DNA from: Arcobacter lacus
GTDB taxonomy: Bacteria > Campylobacterota > Campylobacteria > Campylobacterales > Arcobacteraceae
DNA: 64,000 nt
Assembly (NCBI RefSeq): GCF_003063295.1
Contig: NZ_MUXF01000010.1
Location: 62,001 to 126,000, forward strand
Direction: 5' to 3'
Below, in pieces: positions 15,747 to 24,590 of the stretch. Numbering within the stretch: position 1 is the stretch's first letter; each line of letters opens with the position of its first letter. The position numbers and the translations under genes were made by a program. The notes under the pieces were generated by a model. That model did not search any database and was not told the origin of the DNA. It worked only from the letters and a program-made list of their open reading frames with translations.

Positions 15747-16661
15747 ATGAAAATAGAAAACTTAAAAAAACTTATACAAAATAATCTCGAAAATAAAACA
15801 TTTGAAATCAAAAGAGTTTTTCACGGACGTGGCAATTTTTACGAAGATTTTAATTATTTAACAGTTGATAGTTTAAATGAGATTTTATTTGCTACCTTTT
15901 TTGAAGAAAGTAGCGATGAAAATGAAATCATAAAAGCTTTAAAAGATATTGCAAATGCTTATAACTATAAAACATTTATTGTGCAAAAAAAATATAAAAA
16001 AGATGAATTAAATGAAGCTATTATTGGAGAAATTCCTCCTTTTTATATCGTGGTTGAGAATGGTTTAAAATATAAAATTAACTTTTTTAACAAAAATATC
16101 GGAATTTTTTTAGATATGAAAATAGGGCGTGAATATATAAGTTCTATTTGTAATGATAAAAATATTCTAAATCTTTTTTCTTATACTTGTGCCTTTTGTG
16201 TCGTTGCAATAAATGCAAAAGCAAAACAAGTTGTAAATGTAGATATGGCAAAAGGTGCTTTAACAACTGGAAGAGAAAATCATCATCTAAATAACCTTGA
16301 TACTAAAAAAGTAAAATTTATGCCTTATGATATTTTAAAATCATGGAATAGAATAAAAAAAGAAGGACCTTATGATATTATCATAATTGATCCTCCATCT
16401 TTTCAAAAAGGAAGTTTTGCAGCAACAAAAGATTATGAAAAAATCATAAAAAAACTTCCTGAACTTGCAAGCGAAAACTGTATAGTTTTATCGTGTTTAA
16501 ATGCTCCTGAACTTGATAGTGATTTTATAAAACAGAAATTTGAAGAGTTTGCTCCTACTTTTAAATTTGAAAAAAGACTAGAAAATTTAAAAGAATTTAT
16601 CACAAATAATGAAGAAAAATCATTAAAGAATCTTATATTTAAAAAACAGAACTCTAATTAA
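15747..16661 (+). CDS. RlmI/RlmK-like SAM-dependent methyltransferase
   Basis: 304 residues. The N-terminal part (about 1-110) is a small RNA-binding-type domain, and the rest is a Rossmann methyltransferase. NLFSYTCAF is the motif I region, VNVDMAKGAL the SAM-ribose acidic strand, and IIDPPSFQKG motif IV, in the DPPSF form typical of the 23S rRNA methyltransferases RlmI/RlmK. LSCLNAPEL places a Cys at motif VI. It lacks the N-terminal PUA domain of E. coli RlmI. The likely role is rRNA base methylation in the cytosol; the exact base cannot be told from sequence. Confidence 0.82.
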   Translation: MKIENLKKLIQNNLENKTFEIKRVFHGRGNFYEDFNYLTVDSLNEILFATFFEESSDENEIIKALKDIANAYNYKTFIVQKKYKKDELNEAIIGEIPPFYIVVENGLKYKINFFNKNIGIFLDMKIGREYISSICNDKNILNLFSYTCAFCVVAINAKAKQVVNVDMAKGALTTGRENHHLNNLDTKKVKFMPYDILKSWNRIKKEGPYDIIIIDPPSFQKGSFAATKDYEKIIKKLPELASENCIVLSCLNAPELDSDFIKQKFEEFAPTFKFEKRLENLKEFITNNEEKSLKNLIFKKQNSN

Positions 16662-16700
16662 TTTTTAGTTAAAATCTTAGCTTTATTTTAGGGAGACAAA

Positions 16701-17948
16701 ATGATAGAAAAAAATCGTTGGCTTATGGCATTAAGTGCTGTAGGAGTACATATTTGTATAGGTTCAGTATATGCTTGGAGTGTTTATGTAAAACCAATCC
16801 AAACTCAAATGCAATGGGATTTAACAGATGTTACTATTGCATTTAGTATTGCTATTTTCTTTTTAGGACTTAGTGCTGCACTTATGGGAAAATTTGTTGA
16901 AAAAAATGGTCCAAGAGTTTCAGCAATCATCGCAGCTTCACTTTTTGGTTTAGGAACTATGGGTTCTGGACTTGCAATAATGATGGAATCAAAGATGCTT
17001 TTATACTTTTTTTATGGAGTATTGGGTGGTTGTGGTTTAGGAATAGGATATATTTCACCAGTTTCAACACTTGTAAAATGGTTTCCAGATAAAAGAGGTA
17101 TGGCAACTGGACTTGCTATTATGGGATTTGGATTTGCTTCTGCTGTTTGGGGACCAGCAATCAAAATCTTAATTGAAGCAGTTGGAATAGCTGGAACATT
17201 TTTTATTTTAGGTGCTATTTATTTTGTGGTTATGTTTTCATCGGCACTTTATTTAGAAAAACCACATGATGAGTATTTACCTAAAAAATTTGAGCAAAAA
17301 ATCAAAGAGGGTAAGAAAAAACTAAAAGAGGATTTAGAAAATCTATCTTTAGCACAAGCTATTAAAACACCAAGATTTTATGGTCTTTGGGTGATGCTAT
17401 TTATAAATATTACTTGTGGTATTGCTATTATTGGAGTTGCATCTCCTTTATTACAAGAAGTTTTAGGAATATCTGCTATTGCAGCAGCTGCAGCTGTTGG
17501 TTTAATGGGAATTTTTAATGGAGCAGGAAGACTTGTTTGGGCAGCAATAAGTGATTATATCACTCGTCCTGTTGTTTATGTAATATTTTTTGCTACTCAA
17601 ATAGTAGCTTTTTATATGTTGCCATCGATTACTGAAATCGTAGTATTTCAAGTTGTTTTATATTTCATAATGACTTGTTATGGTGGAGGATTTGCTTCAA
17701 TTCCTGCATATATTGGAGATATTTTTGGTACAAAAGAGCTTGGTGCAATTCATGGTTATATTTTAACAGCTTGGGCGGCAGCTGGACTTGTTGGACCACT
17801 TATTATTTCAATAGTAAAAGATAGAACTGGAAGTTATTCTGAAACACTTTATGTTTTTGCAGGATTTTTTATAATTGCATTTATTGTTTCAATAGCAATG
17901 ATTATAAATATTAAGTCAATAAAAAGAAAAAAAGCAAATAAACACTAA
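16701..17948 (+). CDS. MFS transporter, oxalate:formate antiporter (OFA) family
   Basis: 415 residues and 12 membrane helices with a charged cytosolic loop in the middle (about 195-225). The start WLMALSAVGVHICIGSVYAWSVY and the GGCGLGIGYISPVSTLVKWFPDKRG motif are characteristic of the OFA family, which includes OxlT and the pyruvate/lactate-related YhjX. It is probably an inner-membrane carrier for a small carboxylate. The basic residue on helix 11 that OxlT uses for oxalate is not obvious, so oxalate is unlikely. It is a stand-alone gene with GGGAG before the ATG. Confidence 0.88.
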   Translation: MIEKNRWLMALSAVGVHICIGSVYAWSVYVKPIQTQMQWDLTDVTIAFSIAIFFLGLSAALMGKFVEKNGPRVSAIIAASLFGLGTMGSGLAIMMESKMLLYFFYGVLGGCGLGIGYISPVSTLVKWFPDKRGMATGLAIMGFGFASAVWGPAIKILIEAVGIAGTFFILGAIYFVVMFSSALYLEKPHDEYLPKKFEQKIKEGKKKLKEDLENLSLAQAIKTPRFYGLWVMLFINITCGIAIIGVASPLLQEVLGISAIAAAAAVGLMGIFNGAGRLVWAAISDYITRPVVYVIFFATQIVAFYMLPSITEIVVFQVVLYFIMTCYGGGFASIPAYIGDIFGTKELGAIHGYILTAWAAAGLVGPLIISIVKDRTGSYSETLYVFAGFFIIAFIVSIAMIINIKSIKRKKANKH

Positions 17949-18000
17949 AAGTTGTTCCAAAAGTATATAAGAATTGTCAATTTTTATATTTATATAAAAG

Positions 18001-18037
18001 CCTTATAAATATAATCTGAAGCAATTTTTATATAAGG
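18001..18037 (+). promoter_or_regulatory. Promoter and inverted repeat before the nickel importer genes
   Basis: A -10 box TATAAT (18010-18015) lies inside the inverted repeat CCTTATA ... TATAAGG, 23 bases apart, and the right arm contains the AAGG of the ribosome binding site. The repeat could fold in the 5' leader or bind a regulator. It does not match the NikR site spacing I know from E. coli or Helicobacter. Confidence 0.45.
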
Positions 18038-18045
18038 ATAACACT

Positions 18046-18771
18046 ATGAAAAAGACAATATTTTCTTTTTTTGTTGCTGCTGCTATTGCAAATGCACACT
18101 TTTTAACAACAATTTCAAGTACAGATAATGTAAATGATAAAAAAGAGGCAAATATCAAAATAGATGCTATGTTTATTCATCCATTTGAACAAACTGGTAT
18201 GACTATGGAAAAACCAGTTGGTATTTATTTAGAATCAACAAAAAATGCTTTACCTTTAACTCAAACAAAAAAGTTTGATCATAAAGCTTGGGCTACAAAT
18301 TATGAGATTAAAAAACCAGGTGTTTATAAATTTTTTGTTGAACCACAACCATATTTTGAACCAGCAGAAGAAAAATATATTTCTCATGTTCCAAAAATAA
18401 TAGTTAGTGCTTTTGGAGTTGAAGATGGTTGGGATGAGCCATTAGGTTTAAAATATGAGATTATTCCTATGGTAAAACCTTTTGCTTTATATTCTGGAAA
18501 TCTTTTTCAAGGAAAAGTTTTACATGATGGAAAACCAGCATCAAATGTAGAAGTGGAAGTTGAATTATATAATGAATTTGGACTAAAAGCTCCAAGTGAT
18601 GCTCATATAACACAAGTTGTAAAAACTGATGACAATGGAGTTTTTTCATTTGTTATGAATCACAAAGGTTGGTGGGGATTTGCAGCACTAATTGAAGAAG
18701 GTGAAAAAGATTTTGAAGGTAAAAAATATCCAATTGAAAATGGTGCATTACTTTGGATAAAAGCATACTAA
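18046..18771 (+). CDS. nikK: NikK-type periplasmic component of Ni/Co importer (DUF4198)
   Basis: 241 residues with a signal peptide ending at ANA, so the mature protein begins with His (HFLTT), a feature of the family that probably helps bind metal. The body is DUF4198: IDAMFIHPFEQTGMTMEKP, then an Ig-like C-terminal half (GKVLHDGKPASNVEVEVEL, VVKTDDNGVFSFVMNHKGWWGF). NikK proteins accompany ECF nickel or cobalt transporters as auxiliary periplasmic or membrane-attached factors. It is the first gene of a five-gene operon, one base before nikM. Function follows mainly from family and context. Confidence 0.88.
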   Translation: MKKTIFSFFVAAAIANAHFLTTISSTDNVNDKKEANIKIDAMFIHPFEQTGMTMEKPVGIYLESTKNALPLTQTKKFDHKAWATNYEIKKPGVYKFFVEPQPYFEPAEEKYISHVPKIIVSAFGVEDGWDEPLGLKYEIIPMVKPFALYSGNLFQGKVLHDGKPASNVEVEVELYNEFGLKAPSDAHITQVVKTDDNGVFSFVMNHKGWWGFAALIEEGEKDFEGKKYPIENGALLWIKAY

Positions 18772-18772
18772 A

Positions 18773-19375
18773 ATGCATATAAGCGATGGAATAATCAGTA
18801 TTGAAGTAGCAACTGTTAGTGCAGTTGCTACTTTAGCTTTTTGCGTTTACTCATTTAAAAACTTAACAAATGAAAAAATAGCTTTAGTTGCTTCAATGAG
18901 TGCTTTGTTTTTTGTAACTTCATTTATTCACATTCCTTTTGGAGTTACTCAAATACATCTTATGCTTATAGGTTTTATTGGTATTTTTTTAGGAAGTTTA
19001 GCTTTTATTAGTATTGCTATTGCTTTGATACTTCAAGCTTTACTTTTAGGTTTTGGAGGAATTAGCTCTCTTGGAGCAAATATTTTAGTTATGGCACTTC
19101 CAGCGTATTTAGTATATTTGATATTTAAACTAGAAATTTTAAAAAAATTAAATGAAAAAGTTAAATTCTTTTTAGTTGGATTTTTAGGAGTTTTTATCTC
19201 AAGTTTACTTTTATTTACTGTTTTAGTTTTTTCAAAAGATGAATATCTAGCTGTTGCTTATTCTATAATTGCAGTAAATATTCCTACTATGATTTTAGAA
19301 GGAATAGTAACTATGTTTTTACTACTTTATATCAAAAAAAGTATGCCAAAACTTTTAAAGGAAACAAGTTTATGA
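18773..19375 (+). CDS. nikM: ECF transporter substrate-binding subunit NikM/CbiM
   Basis: 200 residues, about six membrane helices. The N-terminus MHISDGIIS is the diagnostic metal-binding sequence of CbiM/NikM, where the amino group and His2 chelate Ni2+ or Co2+ inside the membrane. The family motifs FVTSFIHIPFGVTQIHL and GGISSLGANILVMALPAY supply further ligands (HIP, THxH-like QIHL). Start choice is fixed because Met1-His2 must be terminal. It overlaps nikL by four bases (ATGA). Absence of nearby cobalamin genes favours nickel over cobalt, which is inference. Confidence 0.95.
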   Translation: MHISDGIISIEVATVSAVATLAFCVYSFKNLTNEKIALVASMSALFFVTSFIHIPFGVTQIHLMLIGFIGIFLGSLAFISIAIALILQALLLGFGGISSLGANILVMALPAYLVYLIFKLEILKKLNEKVKFFLVGFLGVFISSLLLFTVLVFSKDEYLAVAYSIIAVNIPTMILEGIVTMFLLLYIKKSMPKLLKETSL

Positions 19376-19848
19376 AGAAGTTTTTATTAATATCAATCAT
19401 TCCTATTTTTCTATTTGCACATAAAATAAATCTATTTTTAGATTATGAAAATGGAAATCTATTTATCAATTCATATTTTGCAAATGCAAAAGGTTGTATA
19501 AACTGTAAGTTTGAGATAAAAGATAAAGATGGAAATCTTATATTTTCTGATGTTTTAAATGAAAATGGCGAGTACAATTACAAAACAAATATCGAAGAAC
19601 TTACTGTTTTAGTTGATGCAGGAGCAGGGCATATAGTTTCAAAAGAGGTAAAAGAGACTATAAAAGATGAAAAAGTTGAAGTTAATAGCAATGATGAAAT
19701 AAATAAACTTCAAGAAGAGAATAGACAACTAAAAAATCATATCAAAGTTTTAGAAGAACAACTAAACTATTTTGAGATTTTTAAAGTTATTTTTGGGCTT
19801 ATTTTAATAGCATTAATTTTTATTTTTCTAAAAAGAGTTAAACGTTGA
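19372..19848 (+). CDS. nikL: NikL-type accessory subunit of Ni/Co importer
   Basis: 158 residues: a signal segment ending LFA, then His (HKINLFLDYENG) at the mature N-terminus as in NikK, a small beta domain with CINC, a coiled coil (about 110-133, INKLQEENRQLKNHIKVLEEQ) and a C-terminal membrane helix followed by KRVKR. This matches NikL, which with NikM forms the metal-recognition unit in NikKMLQO systems. It is coupled by overlap to nikM upstream and nikQ downstream. Confidence 0.82.
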   Translation: MKKFLLISIIPIFLFAHKINLFLDYENGNLFINSYFANAKGCINCKFEIKDKDGNLIFSDVLNENGEYNYKTNIEELTVLVDAGAGHIVSKEVKETIKDEKVEVNSNDEINKLQEENRQLKNHIKVLEEQLNYFEIFKVIFGLILIALIFIFLKRVKR

Positions 19849-20489
19849 GATTTAATCCTGCTATTTCACTTATTTGTGCTTTTATTTTTACTTTAGGTGC
19901 AAGTTTTTCTAACTTTAATATATATTTTTTATTACCTATAATTTTTTTAGTAGCTGTTAATTTTTCTAACTCTTTAGAAGTTTTAAAAAAGCTACTATTT
20001 TTAAATCTATTTATTTTTACAATTTTTATTTTTGTTTGGTTTCAAGCTGATTTTTATGAAGCTATAAATATCTATTTACGAACAAATATCATCATATTTT
20101 TTAACTTATTGCTGTTTTTTGACTCAAAAGGTTTGGATATTATAAGAGGATTCTTTTTACTTAAATTTCCAAAAAAATTCATAAGTGCATTTTATTTTAC
20201 TTGGAAGATGATAATAGAACTTCAAAATGAGTTCAAAAATATCAAAATATCTTTGGTTTCAAGAAATTTTAGTAATAAAACTAGCCTTTTTACCTATCAA
20301 ACTTATGGTAATATTTTGGGCTTACTTTTTATAAAATCTATGCAAAAAGCACAAAATCTAAAAGATAGTTTTGATTTAAGAGGTTTTAATGGAGAGATTT
20401 ATCTAAATAGTGATTTTTCTTTGTCAAAATATGACTATGTTTTACTATTTATTACAATATTTACTTTAATTTTAAAGGTTTTTTTATGA
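19845..20489 (+). CDS. nikQ: ECF transporter T component NikQ/CbiQ
   Basis: 214 residues with several membrane helices and, between them, the coupling region that contacts the ATPases (LVSRNF and a second AQNLKDSFDLRGF motif; the A-x3-R-G-type charged helices of T components). It begins at a TTG that overlaps the nikL stop (TTGA), which keeps the operon tightly coupled, and it overlaps nikO by four bases. Sequence conservation is low, as is normal in this family, so context contributes to the call. Confidence 0.85.
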   Translation: MRFNPAISLICAFIFTLGASFSNFNIYFLLPIIFLVAVNFSNSLEVLKKLLFLNLFIFTIFIFVWFQADFYEAINIYLRTNIIIFFNLLLFFDSKGLDIIRGFFLLKFPKKFISAFYFTWKMIIELQNEFKNIKISLVSRNFSNKTSLFTYQTYGNILGLLFIKSMQKAQNLKDSFDLRGFNGEIYLNSDFSLSKYDYVLLFITIFTLILKVFL

Positions 20490-21136
20490 GTTGTTCAATC
20501 ACACTTAAAAATGTTTCATATAAAAATGAAAATACTATTTTATTTGAAAATATAAATCTAAATGTAGGACACGAAGAAAAAATAGCAATCATAGGCTCAA
20601 ATGGAGTTGGCAAAAGTACACTTTTAAAAATCATCGCAGGAATTGAAAGCTGTTTTGATGGAACTTTAGAACTTTTTCACAATCCTATAAAATCAAAAAA
20701 TGACTATAAAAAGTTTCGTTTTGAAGTTGGATATTTACCTCAAGATATTAGTAGCTTTTTTTTATGTCCAACTGTTATTGAAGATGTGATGTTTAGCTTA
20801 AGAACTTTAGGAACTTGCAAAGATGAAGCAAGAACAAAAGCTTTAGAAATATTAAAAGAGTTAGATATTTTACACTTAGAAAATAGGGTTATTTACGAGT
20901 TAAGTGGAGGTGAACAAAAGATAGTTGCACTTGCTGGAATACTTATAAAAAATCCAAAAATCTTGCTTTTAGATGAACCTACAAATGCTTTAGATGAACA
21001 AACTCAAAATAAAATAATAGATATTTTAAACTCACAAAAAAAATCTATGATTATCATCTCTCATCATAAATCTTTTATAGAAAAACTTGCTCCTACTATT
21101 TATAAACTTGAAAATGAGTTGTTACACAAAATTTAA
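20486..21136 (+). CDS. nikO: ECF transporter ATPase NikO/CbiO
   Basis: 216 residues, a single ABC ATPase domain that powers Ni/Co uptake. Walker A GSNGVGKST (about 38-46), Q-loop YLPQD, signature LSGGEQK, Walker B ILLLDEPT and the switch His (IISHH) are all present. As only one ATPase gene is in the operon, it should work as a homodimer. It is the last gene of nikKMLQO, which together encode a complete importer. Confidence 0.95.
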   Translation: MSCSITLKNVSYKNENTILFENINLNVGHEEKIAIIGSNGVGKSTLLKIIAGIESCFDGTLELFHNPIKSKNDYKKFRFEVGYLPQDISSFFLCPTVIEDVMFSLRTLGTCKDEARTKALEILKELDILHLENRVIYELSGGEQKIVALAGILIKNPKILLLDEPTNALDEQTQNKIIDILNSQKKSMIIISHHKSFIEKLAPTIYKLENELLHKI

Positions 21137-21157
21137 TAAAAATAAACTACTCTTAAT

Positions 21158-21163
21158 TATAAT
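21158..21163 (+). promoter_or_regulatory. -10 box of the glutamine amidotransferase gene
   Basis: TATAAT 47 bases before the start codon, in the 74-base gap after nikO. An AAGGGAA Shine-Dalgarno precedes the ATG. Confidence 0.5.
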
Positions 21164-21210
21164 CAAAGTATTATTTTTTCATACTCAAAAATTAAAATTA
21201 TAAGGGAATT

Positions 21211-21912
21211 ATGAAAAAATTATATATTATAAAATGTGGTTCAACTTTTGAATCTATAAAAAGTGAGTTTTATGATTTTGAAGATTGGATTATAAATAAG
21301 TTTGAAAATAAAAATATAGATGTATCAGTTATTGATGCTCAAAAAAGTGCTATTTTACCAACTCTTACTAAAACAGATGCAGTTATTTTAACAGGTTCTC
21401 ATAGTATGGTTACAGATGAAGAAACTTGGAGTTTAGAACTTGAAAAATGGTTAGAAGATGTGGTAAATAAAGAAATCCCACTTTTAGCTATTTGTTATGG
21501 ACACCAACTTCTAGCAAAAAGTTTAGGAGGAGTTTCTGGTTATCATAAAGCTGGTATGGAGATTGGAACAGTTGAGATAAACTTAGATGAAAATGCTAAA
21601 AATGACACTATTTTTTCAAAACTTGAAAATAGTTTCAAAGCTCATACTATACATTCTCAAACAGTTTTAGAACTTCCAAAAGGTGCTATTAGATTGGCTT
21701 CAAATAGCCATGATAAAAATCATAGTTTTAAAGTTGGAAGTTGTGCTTGGGGAGTTCAGTTTCATCCTGAATTTGATAAAAATGTTATGAGTTTATATAT
21801 AAAAGAAGTTTCTAAAAAAAAGGATATCAATAGTGAAAAACTTTTAAATCAAGTAGATGATACTTATATTGCAACTTCTATATTAAAAGAGTTTGAAAAA
21901 CTATTTTTATGA
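21211..21912 (+). CDS. Stand-alone class I glutamine amidotransferase
   Basis: 233 residues. The catalytic triad is visible: Cys in LLAICYGHQLLAKSLGG (about 94), and His/Glu in WGVQFHPEFDK. The domain resembles the glutaminase half of GuaA, and such free-standing proteins include gamma-glutamyl hydrolases of polyamine or amino-acid derivatives and amidotransferases of unknown acceptors. No synthetase partner gene is adjacent. It lies convergent to the two-component genes. Fold and catalysis are clear; the substrate is not. Confidence 0.85.
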   Translation: MKKLYIIKCGSTFESIKSEFYDFEDWIINKFENKNIDVSVIDAQKSAILPTLTKTDAVILTGSHSMVTDEETWSLELEKWLEDVVNKEIPLLAICYGHQLLAKSLGGVSGYHKAGMEIGTVEINLDENAKNDTIFSKLENSFKAHTIHSQTVLELPKGAIRLASNSHDKNHSFKVGSCAWGVQFHPEFDKNVMSLYIKEVSKKKDINSEKLLNQVDDTYIATSILKEFEKLFL

Positions 21913-21922
21913 TAAAACTCTT

Positions 21923-22630
21923 CTAATTAGTTTTTAATATATATCCATAATTTACGATATTTTCAATATTCAAATTAGGAACTTTATTTTTAAGTCTAGA
22001 AACTATATCTCTTATAGTTGATGATGATACATTTGTTGAATGCCAAATATATTCTCTCATAACATCATAAGAGACATTTTGATTTAAGTTATGGCAAAAA
22101 AAGTCTAATAAAACTAGCTCTTTTTTTGTCAAATCAAAAACTTTACCATTTCTTGTGAGTGTTTTTGTATCAAAGTTATAAGAATAATCTTCATTTATTC
22201 GTACTATACTTGATTTGTCATCTATGCTTTTATTAGTTTTTTCATTAAATCGACTTAAGATTTTTATAGCTACATTTATTGTAGCTTCAACTTCTTGAGA
22301 ACTAAAAGGTTTAACTAAATATCCAAAAACATTACTCTCTTTTGCTTCATTTATGGTATCTGCATCTGCGTAAGCAGTAGTGTAAACTATCGGTATAAAA
22401 GAGTTTTTATTTATCAATTTAGCTAGTTTTATACCATCTAAATTACCTTCTATATTTATATCCATTAAAATTAAATCAATTTTATTATTTTTTACACTTT
22501 CTAAACAACCTTGCGAATTTTTAGCTTCAAAAATATTTTTAAAATTTAGTGAAATAAGAATATTTTTTAAATATTCAGAAGCTATGATTTCATCTTCTAC
22601 AATCAATATATTATAATTCTCAAATTTCAT
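21923..22630 (-). CDS. OmpR-family response regulator
   Basis: 235 residues. The receiver domain (about 5-120) has the acidic pair in VEDE, the phospho-acceptor Asp in LILMDINIEG, the Thr in IVYTTAYAD and Lys in LVKPFSS. A winged-helix domain (about 148-235) ends with the recognition helix SSTIRDIVSRLKNKV. A shorter linker than usual links them. It overlaps the histidine kinase gene by 11 bases, so the two are a cognate pair. The divergent autotransporter promoter carries a repeat of the type OmpR proteins bind. Confidence 0.92.
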   Translation of the reverse strand: MKFENYNILIVEDEIIASEYLKNILISLNFKNIFEAKNSQGCLESVKNNKIDLILMDINIEGNLDGIKLAKLINKNSFIPIVYTTAYADADTINEAKESNVFGYLVKPFSSQEVEATINVAIKILSRFNEKTNKSIDDKSSIVRINEDYSYNFDTKTLTRNGKVFDLTKKELVLLDFFCHNLNQNVSYDVMREYIWHSTNVSSSTIRDIVSRLKNKVPNLNIENIVNYGYILKTN

Positions 22631-24485
22631 AATTTCCTCTTATTTCAAATGATAACATAAAAATATTTCCTTCATTAAAGTAGTTTTCATATTTGCAATT
22701 AGCCAATTTAGAAGCAAAGTCTTTCACAAGCTTCAATCCCAAACCTTCTTCTACTTCTTGAAGATTAAAACCTGCACCATTATCTTTTATCTCAAGAACA
22801 TATTTGTTATTTTGTTTTTTTAAAGACAAAGAAATAACTATATCTTCCGAGTTCTTATGATGTTTTATACTATTGTTTATTATTTCATTTATTATGATAC
22901 TCAAAGAGATTATTTCGTCAAGTTCTAGGTGTAAATCTTCGATAATAGAACTGATATTTATTTTACTATTTGTGTAGGAGTGACTTATATTTTGGATAAT
23001 GTCTTTTAAATAGTCTTTTACTTTTATTTTTTTCAAATCTTTTGAAGTATATAAAAGATATTCGTGAATTTTTGACATAGATTTTATACGATTCATTAGT
23101 TCTGAAAATATATCTGTATTTTTGTGTTTTTGACTTTCAAAATGCAAAATACCAATAATCATATGAAAGTTATTTTTTACTCTATGTAAAATCTCTTTTA
23201 GTAAAAGTTCTCTTTCCTTTAAAAGATTTGAAAGTTTGTTATTTGTAAGTGTTAGTTCATCTGTTCTTTTTATAACTTCATTTTTTAAGATATTTTCTTG
23301 ATTGATTTTGATATTTATAAGTTCTTCTTGCGATTGTATTTCTTTATTTTTCATATCGTTATATCTACTTATTATCATAATAGAAAAGATTATATTTTCC
23401 AAAGTTGTAGCAAAAACTAAACCATATCTAGTTAGATTTGTATATCCAAGTTTTCCTTGTATCATAAGTAAAAATAGCATTGCTAAACAAAAATATAAAA
23501 GTAGAGCCAAAGTATAGTAAACACTTTTTTTGTGTCCTTTAAAATAAAGATATATAGATAAAGGTAAAAAAACAACGATTATTAGTAATGACATTATATT
23601 TAAGATTTGATTCCAAGGTTGATAATCAAAAATAAGTATAAAACCTATTAAAAAATATGGAATAGAAAACAGTCTTAAATATTTATGATATTTACTTAAG
23701 TATTTTTTAGTATTTAGATATTCAAGCGAAAAAAGGATCAAAAAACCTTCTAAAAATGCCGCAGATGATTGAAGAACATAGATATACTCTTCAAGATTTA
23801 CAAAAGATAACAAACCACTCATTTTGATTAGATATATAATATTGAAAAATGTATATCCTGAATAATAGTAATAAATCTTTTCTCTTAAAGATATCCATAA
23901 TCCTAGACTAAAAATAAGTATTATAGATGTTGTGCCAAATATAAGTAAATAAATATTATTCATATCAAGAAAGCTGTTTATTTTAAAATAGTTCTCTTTT
24001 AAAATTGAAACTTTTCCAAAATATGAATATTTTCCATTTAATAAAATAAAAATCTCATATTTACTATTTTTTTCAAGATTTAGTTTAAATGATAGTTTGT
24101 TGTATCTAACTTCTCTTTTTTCAAGTGGTAAAAATAAACCATTATTTATTTCTATCAATTTTCCGTCTTTTTTATAATATAAATTTGCTTTTTCATAAAA
24201 AGTTTCATTTAATGTCAAAATAAAATCTTCATTATCACTTTGATTAAATAAGTTTATTTTTAGCCAAACATTTTGTTTTGAATAGCCCAAAGAAAAACTA
24301 TTTTTAGAGACATTTTCAAACTCTTTTTTTTCTAAATCATTGATGGTTAGAAGTTCCGTTTTATCGAAGAAATACTCTATTTTAAAATTGTCATAAACAG
24401 CTGTTTGATTATCTAAGTTAAGTGTTAAATCTTTTGCATACAAAAAAGACAAGAATATAAAAAAAATAATAAAAAATTTACGCAT
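22620..24485 (-). CDS. 7TM-DISM sensor histidine kinase (HisKA_2 type)
   Basis: 621 residues. A signal peptide is followed by a periplasmic 7TMR-DISMED2 beta domain (about 30-160; FSLGYSKQNVWLKINLFNQS), a known carbohydrate-type binding module, seven membrane helices (175-375), a coiled coil, and a HisKA_2 domain with phospho-accepting His434 in EILHRVKNNFHMIIGIL. The ATPase domain has NEIINNSIKHH (N box), DNGAGF (G1) and GLGLKLV (G2). It probably senses an extracytoplasmic ligand and phosphorylates the adjoining regulator. The pair is divergent from the autotransporter gene. Confidence 0.93.
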   Translation of the reverse strand: MRKFFIIFFIFLSFLYAKDLTLNLDNQTAVYDNFKIEYFFDKTELLTINDLEKKEFENVSKNSFSLGYSKQNVWLKINLFNQSDNEDFILTLNETFYEKANLYYKKDGKLIEINNGLFLPLEKREVRYNKLSFKLNLEKNSKYEIFILLNGKYSYFGKVSILKENYFKINSFLDMNNIYLLIFGTTSIILIFSLGLWISLREKIYYYYSGYTFFNIIYLIKMSGLLSFVNLEEYIYVLQSSAAFLEGFLILFSLEYLNTKKYLSKYHKYLRLFSIPYFLIGFILIFDYQPWNQILNIMSLLIIVVFLPLSIYLYFKGHKKSVYYTLALLLYFCLAMLFLLMIQGKLGYTNLTRYGLVFATTLENIIFSIMIISRYNDMKNKEIQSQEELINIKINQENILKNEVIKRTDELTLTNNKLSNLLKERELLLKEILHRVKNNFHMIIGILHFESQKHKNTDIFSELMNRIKSMSKIHEYLLYTSKDLKKIKVKDYLKDIIQNISHSYTNSKINISSIIEDLHLELDEIISLSIIINEIINNSIKHHKNSEDIVISLSLKKQNNKYVLEIKDNGAGFNLQEVEEGLGLKLVKDFASKLANCKYENYFNEGNIFMLSFEIRGNYEI

Positions 24486-24528
24486 AAAAACTCCAAAATG
24501 TGATTATATCATAAAAATATATTTCAAA

Positions 24529-24546
24529 TCCGTCAGCATTCCGACA
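24529..24546 (+). promoter_or_regulatory. Tandem direct repeat, candidate OmpR-type operator
   Basis: Two half-sites, TCCGTCA and TCCGACA, start exactly 11 bases apart, and the 11-base units agree at 8 positions. They end ten bases before the -10 box of the autotransporter gene, where a -35 element would be. This is the usual placement for an activating OmpR-family dimer, and a regulator of that family is encoded next door. Confidence 0.5.
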
Positions 24547-24555
24547 ACTTTTTTT

Positions 24556-24561
24556 TATAAT
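24556..24561 (+). promoter_or_regulatory. -10 box of the autotransporter gene
   Basis: TATAAT 30 bases before the start, flanked by near-inverted arms TCCGACAA and TTGTTGGA (one mismatch, 24540-24568). No -35 element is seen; the direct repeat occupies its place. An AAGGAG Shine-Dalgarno follows. Confidence 0.6.
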
Positions 24562-24590
24562 TGTTGGAAATAAAAAACAAGGAGAAAATA

